DNA of 64,000 nt from JAGWRI01 sp035700805 (GCA_035700805.1 DASSOG010000003.1:52502-116501); one strand, 5' to 3'; positions 1 through 7,659 are shown, numbered from the stretch's first letter. Notes: generated by a model from the letters alone, not told the origin. Translations and numbers: made by a program.

Positions 1-1137
1 CAGCACGGCCACCGCGGTCAGGGTGCCGTGAACCAGGGCCACGCGCGCCGAGAAGAGGTCGCCCGCCATGGGCATGGGGCCGGGGCCACTGCGCCCGCTG
101 AAGCGGGCGGTCCATGCCAGGAGTGGTATGATCTTGTACGAAAATCCGGTTACGAACAGCACCAGCCCACCCAGCAGGACGGTGACGATATACGCCGTCG
201 CCAGCCGCCCGCGCGTGTGGCCGGCTACCAGGAGCACGCCCCCCAGCACCGCGCCGGCGGCGAGGAAGATCACGCCCATGCGTGCGAACGCCATCCCGGC
301 GTCGACCTTGCGTCGGGTTCGGCCGCGGTAGAATGCGACCACCTGCACGATGAACGCGATGAATCCTGCGTAGACCAGCACGGCACCGGGCCACGTGATG
401 ACGGGGCGGCTGAGCGCGAGCCCGGTGGCCAGCAGCGCCACGCCAACGGCCAGCAGCGCCACGGCCACGCGATTGGCCGTGTGCTCCACGCGGTGGGCCA
501 TGAGGAACATCGGAAGCAGTCGCGTGGAAACGCCCACGATGACGAGGAACACCCAGCCAATGAGCGCCAGGTGCAGGTGCGCGGCCGTGAGCCGTACGCG
601 ATGCGCCGCCACGAACCCGGTGTGCAGGTTGTGCGCCAGCACGGCGCCGAAGCCCAGGACGATCACCAGGTACGCGATGGCAATGGCGATCGCCGCCCAG
701 GTGACGTCGCGCGTGCGCGCCCGGCGGAGCGTGACGGCAAAGTTTCCCACGGCCATCAGCACGCCGGCGATCACGAGCAGGACGCCGGCGGCCAGCGGCC
801 CCGTGGCCTGGGCCACGATCCCGGTGTCCAGGGCGACGACCCCGAGCGCGAGCGCCCAGGCCGCGAGTCGAGCCAGGCGCGCGGAGCAGATCGGCGTGCC
901 GAGCGACGTGGGGATGAGCTGCGTGAGCGCGCCGAAGATGGTGATGGTGAGCCAGCCGAGCGTGAAGAGGTGCGTGACGGCCCCCACGCGCGGCGCCAGG
1001 AAGTTGCCGGCGGCCAGGTCCGGGGCGATCCACACGAGGCCGAGGGCGCCGGCCACGAGAAACACCGTGGCGATGGCGAAGTGTTCGCCGGGGACGCGCG
1101 GCGCCGATGCGGCGCTAGTGGTACTCGCGGCGCCCAT
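1..1137 (-). CDS. Polytopic haem-copper-oxidase/NnrS-like membrane protein (3' end outside window)
   Basis: The first 379 residues are present; the C-terminus lies beyond the left edge. It begins at an ATG about 20 bp after the DUF59 gene, so the two form a minus-strand operon. About ten hydrophobic segments are visible. Two carry histidines in the pattern of haem-binding helices of cytochrome oxidase subunit I and NnrS-like proteins: VTHLFTLGWLTITIFGALTQ near residue 50, and AAHLHLALIGW near residue 180 followed by STRLLPMFL. Near the window edge, SYKIIPLLAW resembles the 'K/R-x-x-P-L' ends of such helices. Family placement is by eye. The context (NirK, Fe-S repair proteins, Crp/Fnr regulator) suggests a role in NO or nitrosative-stress metabolism, or an orphan oxidase-like haem protein. 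It could equally be a transporter-like protein of unknown function. Confidence 0.6.
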   Translation of the reverse strand, partial: MGAASTTSAASAPRVPGEHFAIATVFLVAGALGLVWIAPDLAAGNFLAPRVGAVTHLFTLGWLTITIFGALTQLIPTSLGTPICSARLARLAAWALALGVVALDTGIVAQATGPLAAGVLLVIAGVLMAVGNFAVTLRRARTRDVTWAAIAIAIAYLVIVLGFGAVLAHNLHTGFVAAHRVRLTAAHLHLALIGWVFLVIVGVSTRLLPMFLMAHRVEHTANRVAVALLAVGVALLATGLALSRPVITWPGAVLVYAGFIAFIVQVVAFYRGRTRRKVDAGMAFARMGVIFLAAGAVLGGVLLVAGHTRGRLATAYIVTVLLGGLVLFVTGFSYKIIPLLAWTARFSGRSGPGPMPMAGDLFSARVALVHGTLTAVAVL

Positions 1138-1158
1138 CACGACACGCGGGGGTCACGG

Positions 1159-1455
1159 CTAGAACGCACCGGGGGCGATCATGCCGCTGTGCCAGGCGGG
1201 ATCCCAGACCAGGTGAGTTTCAATATGGTCCAGGCCGTCCACGAACGAGGCCGCGTCGTGGATGCCCTGCGTGATGTAATGCTCCATGGGGCAGCCCGGC
1301 GTGGTGAGCGTATGCGTCACGTGCCCGATGTCGCCCTCAATGGTCACGCTGTACACCAGGCCGAGCGTCACGATGTCGAGCCCGATCTCGGGATCGATGA
1401 CGGTGGACAGGGCCTTCCAGAGGGGATCGAGGCGCGGATCCTGTGCTTCGCTCAT
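1159..1455 (-). CDS. DUF59/MIP18-type metal-sulfur cluster assembly protein (SufT/PaaD-like)
   Basis: A 98-residue protein starting MSEAQDPRLDPLW. An upstream in-frame extension to about 1596 would run through the operator region and is not used. The DUF59 core is clear: 'ALSTVIDPEIGLDIVTLGLV' is the DPE-containing signature, and 'TLTTPGCPM' carries the conserved T-x-x-x-C-P. Such proteins (SufT, PaaD, MIP18) help mature or insert Fe-S clusters in the cytoplasm. It is the first gene of a minus-strand pair with the haem-copper-like membrane protein. The GTGAC-N4-GTCAC operator centred near 1537 lies about 80 bp upstream of its start. Its place opposite a DUF542 protein suggests Fe-S upkeep under nitrosative conditions, which is inference. 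Confidence 0.85.
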   Translation of the reverse strand: MSEAQDPRLDPLWKALSTVIDPEIGLDIVTLGLVYSVTIEGDIGHVTHTLTTPGCPMEHYITQGIHDAASFVDGLDHIETHLVWDPAWHSGMIAPGAF

Positions 1456-1530
1456 GGGGCAGTCCCGGACGACGGGGGTGCGTGTGGGGAGGACACGCCT
1501 GAAGTCTCGCCCTGATGGACGGCGGGGCGC

Positions 1531-1544
1531 GTGACGCTTGTCAC
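1531..1544. promoter_or_regulatory. Crp/Fnr-type operator 1 (GTGAC-GCTT-GTCAC)
   Basis: A perfect inverted repeat GTGAC-N4-GTCAC. Read in CRP register it is CGTGA-N6-TCACA. It lies between the divergent DUF59 and DUF542 genes, nearer the minus-strand DUF59 start (1455). The Crp/Fnr regulator at 3883-4605 is the obvious candidate reader. Confidence 0.6.
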
Positions 1545-1589
1545 ACGTATCGCGACCGCGGCATCGGGAGGGCTCCCGCCGGAATCCCT

Positions 1590-1603
1590 GTGACAATCGT
1601 CAC
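1590..1603. promoter_or_regulatory. Crp/Fnr-type operator 2 (GTGAC-AATC-GTCAC)
   Basis: A second perfect GTGAC-N4-GTCAC palindrome (TGTGA-N6-TCACC in CRP register), 59 bp centre to centre from the first. It sits upstream of the plus-strand operon that begins with the DUF542 gene. A TTGACA hexamer follows at 1613-1618, so this site is well placed to activate that promoter. Confidence 0.65.
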
Positions 1604-1612
1604 CCGCGGCGC

Positions 1613-1641
1613 TTGACACGGCAACGAGATTCCGGATTATG
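1613..1641 (+). promoter_or_regulatory. Possible promoter of the DUF542-cupin-nirK operon
   Basis: TTGACA at 1613-1618 is followed after 17 bp by ATTATG (1636-1641). This would place the transcript start only a few bases before the ATG at 1651, so the -10 assignment is weak. An activator-dependent start further upstream, with the operator at 1590-1603 near -41.5, is an alternative. Confidence 0.35.
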
Positions 1642-1650
1642 GAGAATATC

Positions 1651-1857
1651 ATGCCCAAGGATGCCGCGCCACTCGACGCGACCTGCACGGTGAACCAGAT
1701 GATGGCCCGGGACCCGCGCGCCATCGAGGTCTTCAACCGCTTTGGAGTGGACACCTGCTGTGGCAGTGGCGCCACGATTGCCGAGGCGGCCCGCCGCGAC
1801 GGGATCGACGAAGCCGAGCTGCTGGCGGAGCTGCGCAAGGCCCTGGCCGCGGAATGA
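1651..1857 (+). CDS. Stand-alone DUF542 (ScdA N-terminal) protein, Fe-S repair related
   Basis: 68 residues from the ATG at 1651, which has GGAG six bases upstream. An in-frame ATG at 1639 lacks a ribosome binding site and overlaps the promoter. The sequence is the ScdA/RIC N-terminal module: 'CTVNQMMARDP', 'FNRFGVDTCCGSG', then an 'AARRDGIDEAELLAEL' helix. The pair of cysteines in DTCCGSG is the hallmark of the module. In full-length RIC proteins (YtfE, ScdA, DnrN) this module precedes a di-iron hemerythrin domain that repairs NO-damaged Fe-S clusters. Here the hemerythrin part is absent, as in many stand-alone DUF542 genes beside denitrification loci. First gene of the plus-strand operon; its stop overlaps the cupin start (ATGA). 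Confidence 0.85.
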   Translation: MPKDAAPLDATCTVNQMMARDPRAIEVFNRFGVDTCCGSGATIAEAARRDGIDEAELLAELRKALAAE

Positions 1858-2180
1858 ACCTCTTTGACGCGGTGGCGAGCGCCACGGAGGCTGTTTCGTC
1901 CAGCCCCGACCGCCCCGCCACGCGCCTCATGCACGACAGTCCGGACGCTCGGCTCGTGATGTTCCGCCTGGAGCCGGGCCAGCAGGTGCCATCGCACACG
2001 AGTCCGTCCAGCGTGGTGCTGGTGGTGTCGGCGGGTTCGGGAGAAGTGACCGGTGCCGAGGGTGCGCGCGCCGTGCGCGCCGGCGACGTGGTCACCTTCG
2101 CGCCCGGCGAGCCCCACGGCATGCGTGCCCTCTCGCATTCGCTGGTCATCCTTGCCATCATTGCACCGCGACCAGGCTGA
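1854..2180 (+). CDS. Small single-domain cupin protein
   Basis: 108 residues, translationally coupled to the DUF542 gene by an ATGA overlap. The single cupin fold shows in 'MFRLEPGQQVPSHTSPSSVV' (motif 1 region), 'GSGEVTG' and 'AGDVVTFAPGEPHGMRA' (motif 2 with a histidine). One histidine in motif 1 (SHTS) and one in motif 2 (PHGM) are visible. Small cupins are frequent next to DUF542 and DUF59 genes in nitrogen-oxide clusters, but their substrate is not established. A metal-binding or sensing role in the cytoplasm is inference; no signal peptide is seen. Confidence 0.8.
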   Translation: MNLFDAVASATEAVSSSPDRPATRLMHDSPDARLVMFRLEPGQQVPSHTSPSSVVLVVSAGSGEVTGAEGARAVRAGDVVTFAPGEPHGMRALSHSLVILAIIAPRPG

Positions 2181-2208
2181 ACACGCCTCATTCTACCGCG
2201 AGTGCACC

Positions 2209-3387
2209 ATGACAACTGAACGCGACCCGAAACTTCCGTCCTCCACGCCGGCCGACGGCCGTGCGGAGTCCCTGAATCCGGGCGCCGACGAAGCGGGGCT
2301 GCTCCGTGCGGCCACCGACAGCACGTCGCGCCGGGCCTTCCTGCAGCGGGCCTCGCTGCTGACGCTGACCATCCCGGGCGTCGGGGCCGCGCTGGCCGCC
2401 TGCGCGCCGGAGGGCGGCGGGCAGGCGCAGGGCGGAGCCGCGGCCGCCGGGGTCCAGGGCGCGGGCCACAATCCCGACAGCCGCCTGGATACCGCCCTGC
2501 ATGCGCCGGCCGAGCACAGCACCGGGGGCGTCTCCGGCGCGGGGGTGCAATTCCACCGCTACGATCCCGCGCTGCCACCGCTGTCGCGATCCCGGACCCT
2601 CAAGCTGCACTTCGTGGCGCGACATGACGCGATTGCCGTGGCCGATGGCCTGGTGGTGGCCGGATGGACGTTCGAGGGCGACACGCCGGGTCCCATCGTG
2701 CATTGCCGGGTGGGGGACACGGTGGAGTTCACGCTGACGAACGAAGCGGACGTGCCGCACTCCATGGATTTTCACGCAGCGCAGATCGATCCCAAGGTGG
2801 CCTTCCGCTCGGTGCTGCGCGGACAGTCGGTGAGCTACACCTTTACGCCGCGGTATGCGGGGGCATTCCTGTATCACTGCGGGACGGCGCCCGTGCTGAT
2901 GCACATTGGCACGGGGATGTACGGGGCCATCATCGTGGAACCCCGCGACCCGTTGCCGCCGGCGCGGGACTTCGTGCTGGTGGAGGGCGAGTTGTACCTG
3001 GGGGCCGCGGTGAATGGGGTGCGTCCCTTTGACTACTCGCGAATGCTCTCCAGTGAGCCGGACATGGTGGTCTTCAACGGGCGTCCCGACCAGTACGTGC
3101 GTGAACCGTTGCGGGCCAAGGTGGGCGAGCGGGTGCGCTTCTGGGTGGTGAATGCCGGTCCCACGCTGTCGTGCGCATTCCACGTGGTGGGGGAGCAGTT
3201 CGACACGGTGTACCTGGGGGCGCCACCGGGTAACGCCATCCATGGGGTGCAGACCTTTGCCGTGCCGGCGGGTGGCGGCATGCCCTTTGAGCTGCAGTGC
3301 GACATTCCCGGGGAATTCGTGTTCGTGAATCATGCCTTTGGCCACGGCCAGAAGGGTGCCATCGGGATGCTCGTGGTGGAGGCCTGA
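2209..3387 (+). CDS. nirK: Copper-containing nitrite reductase, class II NirK type, Tat-exported lipoprotein
   Basis: 392 residues with two cupredoxin domains, predicted to reduce nitrite to NO in the periplasm. SRRAFLQ (40-46) is a twin-arginine motif and LAAC ends at Cys65, a lipobox, so the enzyme is probably membrane-anchored. All copper ligands are visible: type 1 His184, Cys224, His232, Met237; type 2 His189, His223, His375. The catalytic Asp (Asp187, in PHSMDFH) and His (His325, in SCAFHVVG) are present. The eight-residue step from Cys224 to His232 (HCGTAPVLMH) and the '..FH' rather than 'TRPH' motif mark class II. The start at 2209 precedes the Tat signal; the frame is open further upstream but overlaps the cupin. 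Operon with DUF542, cupin and the downstream membrane protein. A paralogue lies at 40493-41524. Confidence 0.9.
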   Translation: MTTERDPKLPSSTPADGRAESLNPGADEAGLLRAATDSTSRRAFLQRASLLTLTIPGVGAALAACAPEGGGQAQGGAAAAGVQGAGHNPDSRLDTALHAPAEHSTGGVSGAGVQFHRYDPALPPLSRSRTLKLHFVARHDAIAVADGLVVAGWTFEGDTPGPIVHCRVGDTVEFTLTNEADVPHSMDFHAAQIDPKVAFRSVLRGQSVSYTFTPRYAGAFLYHCGTAPVLMHIGTGMYGAIIVEPRDPLPPARDFVLVEGELYLGAAVNGVRPFDYSRMLSSEPDMVVFNGRPDQYVREPLRAKVGERVRFWVVNAGPTLSCAFHVVGEQFDTVYLGAPPGNAIHGVQTFAVPAGGGMPFELQCDIPGEFVFVNHAFGHGQKGAIGMLVVEA

Positions 3388-3420
3388 GGTGGCCATCGCG
3401 CCGGTGGAGGCCTAGGACCC

Positions 3421-3876
3421 GTGCATTCCCTGGTCCGGCGCTATATCAAGACGTCTATCGTCTTCCTCCTGGTCGGGCTGGCCATCGGGGGGTGGATGAT
3501 CATCCAGCGCGAGCTGCTGCATCGCTACCCGCCCCAGTACGAGATCAGCGCGCACACGCACGCGGTGTTCGTGGGCTTTGTGATGATGATGATCCAGGGG
3601 GTGGCGCTGTGGCTCTTTCCTCGGCCGGACAAGGACGACCACCGCTACCGGCCCGCGCTGGCGCTCACCGCCTACTGGCTGGTGACGGTCGGGACGGCCG
3701 TGCGCGTGGCGGGTGAGATCGCCCGGGTGTGGCCGGTGGCCGAGTGGGTCGCGTGGGCCATTGTCGTGGCCGGCATGGCGCAGATTGCGGGGCTCGCGCT
3801 CTTTTTCTACACCATGTGGGCGCGCATTCGCTCGGTGGGCAGCAAGGTGCGCGAGGCCCGGGGCGAGCGCTTCTGA
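3421..3876 (+). CDS. Small haem-copper-oxidase-like membrane protein next to nirK
   Basis: 151 residues from a GTG start, with four hydrophobic segments (about 10-28, 45-66, 79-99, 105-127). 'EISAHTHAVFVGFVMMMIQG' has the H-x-H arrangement and helix texture of oxidase subunit I haem helices, and 'WLFPRPDKDD' follows. It is far too short for a complete subunit I (about 450 or more residues). It resembles the short subunit-I-like proteins annotated beside nirK genes in other phyla. A role in electron transfer to NirK or in NO handling is inference. It lies 33 bp after nirK and 6 bp before the Crp/Fnr gene, so it belongs to the same operon. Confidence 0.7.
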   Translation: MHSLVRRYIKTSIVFLLVGLAIGGWMIIQRELLHRYPPQYEISAHTHAVFVGFVMMMIQGVALWLFPRPDKDDHRYRPALALTAYWLVTVGTAVRVAGEIARVWPVAEWVAWAIVVAGMAQIAGLALFFYTMWARIRSVGSKVREARGERF

Positions 3877-3882
3877 CACGCC

Positions 3883-4605
3883 ATGGATGATTCCGTAGCC
3901 GAAGCCCGCTCCGTCCTCGGGCAGATCCCGCTCTTCGCCAGCTTTGGGGACCTGGCGCTGGACCGCCTGTCCAGCCGTTCGGTGGCGCGCGCGTATCCGG
4001 CGGGGACCGTGCTCTTCACCACGGGTGAGCGGTGTCGCGGGTTGTACGTGGTGATCGCCGGACGGGTGCGCATCTATCGCACCAGCCCCACGGGGCGCGA
4101 GCAGGTGCTGAAACTGGAGGGGCCGGGGCGCCCGGTGGCGGAGCTCCCGCTCTTTGACGACGGGCCCTACCCCGCGTCCGCGGTTGCGCAGGAGGACTCG
4201 CGGCTGCTGTTCGTGCCGCGCGACGAGTTCGAGGCGCTGTATCGCGAGCATCCGGAGGTGGCGCTGGCCGTTATCCGAAATCTTGGATCCCGGCTCCGGC
4301 ACCTGGTGCACCTGACCGAGACGCTGGCCTTCCGGGACGTGGCGGCCCGCCTGGCGCACTACCTCGTGGAGTACGCCGGGGAGCATGCGCGCCAGACGCC
4401 GAACGGCCTGGAGTTCGTGCTGCCGCGGACCCAGGAGGAACTGTCGTTCGAACTCGGCACGGCCCGGGAATCGGTCTCGCGGGCGTTCAAGCAGCTCTCG
4501 GAAAAGGGCGTGATCGTGGTGCTGCCACGGCGCAGGATTCGCATTCCGGACCTGGCAAAGCTGCGGGCGTTCGGGCGGCCGGGAGGGCGCCCGCAGTTCG
4601 GGTAG
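3883..4605 (+). CDS. Crp/Fnr-family transcription regulator
   Basis: 240 residues: N-terminal cyclic-nucleotide-binding-like beta-roll (about 15-120), long dimer helix (about 122-150), C-terminal winged helix (about 150-225). The recognition helix 'LGTARESVSRAFKQL' carries Arg195, Glu196 and Arg200 in the R-E-x-x-x-R spacing by which CRP reads GTGA half-sites. That agrees with the two GTGAC-N4-GTCAC palindromes at 1531 and 1590. The N-terminal cysteine cluster of FNR is absent and only Cys51 is present, so an oxygen-sensing 4Fe-4S cluster is unlikely. An NO-sensing, haem-binding DNR/NNR-like mode is possible but unproven. Last gene of the nirK operon, so probably autoregulated. Confidence 0.88.
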   Translation: MDDSVAEARSVLGQIPLFASFGDLALDRLSSRSVARAYPAGTVLFTTGERCRGLYVVIAGRVRIYRTSPTGREQVLKLEGPGRPVAELPLFDDGPYPASAVAQEDSRLLFVPRDEFEALYREHPEVALAVIRNLGSRLRHLVHLTETLAFRDVAARLAHYLVEYAGEHARQTPNGLEFVLPRTQEELSFELGTARESVSRAFKQLSEKGVIVVLPRRRIRIPDLAKLRAFGRPGGRPQFG

Positions 4606-4753
4606 TCCGGCCCGGCGCCGGTCGCCGGCGGTGGTCCGTCATTGCCACGCGCCGTGGATTTCGCCAACATTTGGGTGACCGACCGTCGCCGCGGGCCCCC
4701 GCCTGCGGCGCCTTTCCACCCATCGCGTCCATGACGCCGAGGCCGTTCCGTTG

Positions 4754-5383
4754 ATGAAGAAACTGCTCCTGACCGTCGCCTGCCTGGCGCTCGTCGCGTG
4801 CGGCCGGAAGGCCGCCCCGCCTTCCACCGCCACTGCCGGCACCACGCCCGAGTCGTACCGCGTGCGGTTCGAGACCAGCAAGGGTCCGTTCACCGTGGCA
4901 GTCACGCGGTCGCTCTCGCCGCGCGGCGCCGACCGATTCTACGAGCTGGTGACTTCCAACTACTTTAATGACGTGCGCTTCTTCCGCGTCGTGCCGGGGT
5001 TCGTGGCGCAGTTCGGGATGAATGGCGACCCCAAGCTCAACGAGGAGTGGGCGGACAAGCCCATCCCCGATGATTCCGTGAAGGAGACCAATGCGCGCGG
5101 CACCCTGGTGTTTGCCACGTCGGGGCCGAATTCACGCTCCAACCAGCTCTTCATCAACCTGGCCGACAATGGCCGGCTGGACAAGATGGGCTTCTCGCCC
5201 TTCGGCAAGGTGGTGGACGGCATGGCCGTGGTGGACTCACTGTACTCCGGCTACGGCGAGAGCCCCAGCCAGCAATTGATCACCGTGCACGGGAACGCCT
5301 ACCTGACCCGGAATTTCCCGAAACTGGACTACATCAAGTCCGCGGCGATCGTACCGGCCACGGATACAGGCACGGCGAAGTAA
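4754..5383 (+). CDS. Cyclophilin-type peptidyl-prolyl isomerase, exported lipoprotein
   Basis: 209 residues from the ATG at 4754; a TTG immediately before it is less likely. The signal peptide KKLLLTVACLALVAC ends in a lipobox cysteine. The cyclophilin domain (about 38-190) shows 'FETSKGPF', 'FFRVVPGFVAQFG' with the catalytic-arginine segment, 'GTLVFATSGPNSRSNQLFIN' and 'GFSPFGKVVDGM'. It would catalyse cis-trans isomerisation of prolyl bonds during folding of exported proteins. It sits alone between the Crp/Fnr gene and a serine hydrolase, and a large GC hairpin follows its stop. Confidence 0.92.
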   Translation: MKKLLLTVACLALVACGRKAAPPSTATAGTTPESYRVRFETSKGPFTVAVTRSLSPRGADRFYELVTSNYFNDVRFFRVVPGFVAQFGMNGDPKLNEEWADKPIPDDSVKETNARGTLVFATSGPNSRSNQLFINLADNGRLDKMGFSPFGKVVDGMAVVDSLYSGYGESPSQQLITVHGNAYLTRNFPKLDYIKSAAIVPATDTGTAK

Positions 5384-5395
5384 CTCGTCCGCGTT

Positions 5396-5419
5396 CCCGC
5401 CGGGCGCGCGCCCGGCGGG
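5396..5419 (+). terminator. GC-rich perfect hairpin after the cyclophilin gene
   Basis: A 24-nt fully self-complementary sequence (CCCGCCGGGC paired with its complement) 12 bp after the cyclophilin stop and 44 bp before the next start. There is no T-tract, so it may act as a weak or Rho-assisted terminator or as an mRNA stabiliser. Confidence 0.45.
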
Positions 5420-5463
5420 TCCGAGGCCCCGACTCCATCCAGCGACCATCGAGGAGACCCGTC

Positions 5464-6921
5464 ATGTCCCATGTCGTTCCATCCAGTCGGCGCGCCGTGG
5501 CGGCGGTGGCGCTGGTCACGCTGGCCGCCGCCACGGGCCTGGCTCCCGTCAGCGCCCGGGCCCAGGCCGTCAACTCACTGCCCCCCGACCTCTCCGCGCG
5601 GGTCAGCGCCGCCATCACGAGCGTCATGAAGACCACCCAGGTGCCCAGCGCGTCGGTGGGCATCGTGCGCGGCGGTCACGTGGTGTTCGTGCAGGCCTTC
5701 GGCATGGCTCGGCTCAAGCCGCCCGTCGCCGCGCGGGCCGACATGCACTACGCCATCGGTTCCATCAGCAAGCAGTTCACGGTGGCCGCCGTGATGCTGC
5801 TGCAGCAGCAGGGCAAGCTGTCCATTGACGCCCCCGTGTCCACCTGGTTCCCGGAGTTGACGCGATCGCACGACGTGACGCTGCGGAACCTCATGTCGCA
5901 CACGTCGGGCTACAGCGACTATGCCCCCCAGGACTACACCATTCCGGCGTGGACGCACCCGATGACCCCGGAGCGGCTGGTGCATGAATGGGCCACGAAG
6001 CCGCTGGATTTTGAGCCGGGGACCCAATACCAGTATTCAAACACGAATTTCAACATCGTGGGATTGATCGTGCAGAAGGTGAGCGGCCAGCCCTTCTGGG
6101 CCTACCTCAAGGCAAACGTGCTCGACCCCGTGGGGCTGTCGCACACCATTGACCTCGACACCCAGCGCGACCAGCTCGAGCCCACGGGATACTTCCGGCA
6201 TGCGCTCGGGCCCCTGCGTCCGGCCATTATGGAAGCCCCGGGGTGGTACTTTGCCGACGGGGAGATGGCCATGCCGGTGGGCGACCTGCTCACGTGGGAC
6301 ATCTCCGTGATGAACCAGTCCCTGCTGTCGCCCGCCTCGTATGCGGAAATGGAAGCGCCCACGCGCCTGAAGAACGGGCTGTACAGCGATTACGGGCTGG
6401 GCATGCACGCAGGCGAAGTGAACGGACACCGTATGGTGTCGCACAGCGGCGAGGTGGGCGGGTTCGTGGCGCAGAACACGGTGCTGCCCGACGACAAGCT
6501 GGCCGTGGTCGTGCTGACGAACCAGGAGGCGTCGCCCGCCGCCGGGATGATCGCGCGGGGCATCCTCGCCCTGCTGGTGCCCCCGGGCGCCACGCAGGCC
6601 TCCACACCCGCGGCCACGGCCCATGCCACCACGCTGGCCCGGCGCGTGCTGGCCGGCTTGCAGCAGGGGACGATCGACCGGTCGCTGTTCACGGCGAACG
6701 CCAACTTCTACTTTGACGCCCAGGCCATTACGGACTTCAAGGCCAGCCTGGGCCCCCTGGGTGCCATTCGGACCTTCACCCAGACGGCGACCAACCTGCG
6801 CGGCGGCATGCGGTACCGCGGTTTTGCTGCGACCTTTGGGAACGGAACTCGAGTGAGCGTGTCTACCTACTGGACCACGGATGGCAAAATCGAGCAGTTC
6901 CTGGTTGCGCCGGCAAACTGA
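5464..6921 (+). CDS. Exported serine hydrolase of the beta-lactamase/PBP4-like family
   Basis: 485 residues with a Sec signal peptide cut near ARAQA (about 34). The penicillin-binding-type catalytic set is visible: SxxK as Ser100-Ile-Ser-Lys103 in GSISKQF, Y-x-N as Tyr191-Ser-Asn193, and HSG near 328 in the KTG position. These class C-like hydrolases act on D-amino peptides or esters in the periplasm; the substrate cannot be told from sequence. A C-terminal extension of about 110 residues (from about 375) follows the hydrolase domain, as in many family members. GAGGAG lies at good spacing before the ATG. This is not evidence of antibiotic resistance. Confidence 0.88.
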   Translation: MSHVVPSSRRAVAAVALVTLAAATGLAPVSARAQAVNSLPPDLSARVSAAITSVMKTTQVPSASVGIVRGGHVVFVQAFGMARLKPPVAARADMHYAIGSISKQFTVAAVMLLQQQGKLSIDAPVSTWFPELTRSHDVTLRNLMSHTSGYSDYAPQDYTIPAWTHPMTPERLVHEWATKPLDFEPGTQYQYSNTNFNIVGLIVQKVSGQPFWAYLKANVLDPVGLSHTIDLDTQRDQLEPTGYFRHALGPLRPAIMEAPGWYFADGEMAMPVGDLLTWDISVMNQSLLSPASYAEMEAPTRLKNGLYSDYGLGMHAGEVNGHRMVSHSGEVGGFVAQNTVLPDDKLAVVVLTNQEASPAAGMIARGILALLVPPGATQASTPAATAHATTLARRVLAGLQQGTIDRSLFTANANFYFDAQAITDFKASLGPLGAIRTFTQTATNLRGGMRYRGFAATFGNGTRVSVSTYWTTDGKIEQFLVAPAN

Positions 6922-6946
6922 GTTGGGGGAGGCCCAATTGACCAGC

Positions 6947-7639
6947 ATGAGACGCAGTTTCCTGTTCTCGATCATTGCAGTACTGGCCTGTGCGTGCTCG
7001 GATTCCGGCACCGGCCCGCTCGGCTCGAGCAAGGCCTACTTCCGGGTGTTCAACACCGCGGCGGAAGGCCAGACGATTGACGCGAGCGTGGATGGCAAGG
7101 ACGTGGTCCTCGCGCTCGGCGCTGGTCATGTGAGCCCCAACATCCAGATTCCGGCGGGCACGCATTCCATCGGCCTCCGGGTGGCCGGCAACGTGCTGCA
7201 CGCGCCGCCGCCGATGGACGTGACGTTCAGCACGGGTGACACCACCACGGTGTTCGTCTTCGATTCCAGCAGCGTGCTGAGCCCGTGGGTGCTGCCCGAC
7301 ACCGGCGCCCTCGTGGCCGCGGGGAAGACCAAGCTGCGCGTGGCGAACTTCGTGACCTCGGGCCCGCCGGTCCTGTTCTACCGGACGCAGCCCGATGCCC
7401 AGACCCCCCTCTCCGTGATGTTCCCATTTCCGTATGGGGAGGTCTCGCCGTACATGGAGAGTACGCCTGGCGACTGGCAGGTGTTCATGTCCACGGAGCA
7501 CTACTCCATTGAAGGGGAGCCGGTGCAGCTCGATACCCTGGCCACCTCACCGGCCATTTCCATCCCCGTCGGGCAGTCCCGGACCGTGGTGTTCTTCGTG
7601 ATGGGCGGCCAGGTGACGGTGAAGGTCCTGGCGCCGTGA
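6947..7639 (+). CDS. DUF4397-like exported lipoprotein
   Basis: 230 residues beginning MRRSFLFSIIAVLACAC, a lipoprotein signal peptide. The mature part is beta-rich: 'AYFRVFNTAAEGQTIDASVD', 'IQIPAGTHSIGLRV', and a second repeat 'LRVANFVTSGPPVLFYRTQ' to 'SIPVGQSRTVVFFVMGG'. This doublet of Ig-like sheets resembles DUF4397 proteins, which are surface-exposed and of unknown function. Start choice is open: a TTG at 6938 has GGGGGAGG five bases upstream, whereas the ATG at 6947 is 14 bases from it. Codirectional with the preceding hydrolase, 25 bp after its stop. Confidence 0.7.
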   Translation: MRRSFLFSIIAVLACACSDSGTGPLGSSKAYFRVFNTAAEGQTIDASVDGKDVVLALGAGHVSPNIQIPAGTHSIGLRVAGNVLHAPPPMDVTFSTGDTTTVFVFDSSSVLSPWVLPDTGALVAAGKTKLRVANFVTSGPPVLFYRTQPDAQTPLSVMFPFPYGEVSPYMESTPGDWQVFMSTEHYSIEGEPVQLDTLATSPAISIPVGQSRTVVFFVMGGQVTVKVLAP

Positions 7640-7659
7640 ATCGCTGACACGCGGGCTGC

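Noticed and set aside
28..1515. A 495-codon plus-strand open frame
   Set aside because: It is antisense to the membrane protein and DUF59 genes, has His/Gln/Arg-rich composition typical of reverse frames in GC-rich DNA, and has no domain.
5464..6921. Reading the serine hydrolase as an antibiotic-resistance beta-lactamase
   Set aside because: The motifs (SISK, YSN, HSG) are shared by many peptidases and esterases; the long C-terminal extension and context give no support for resistance.
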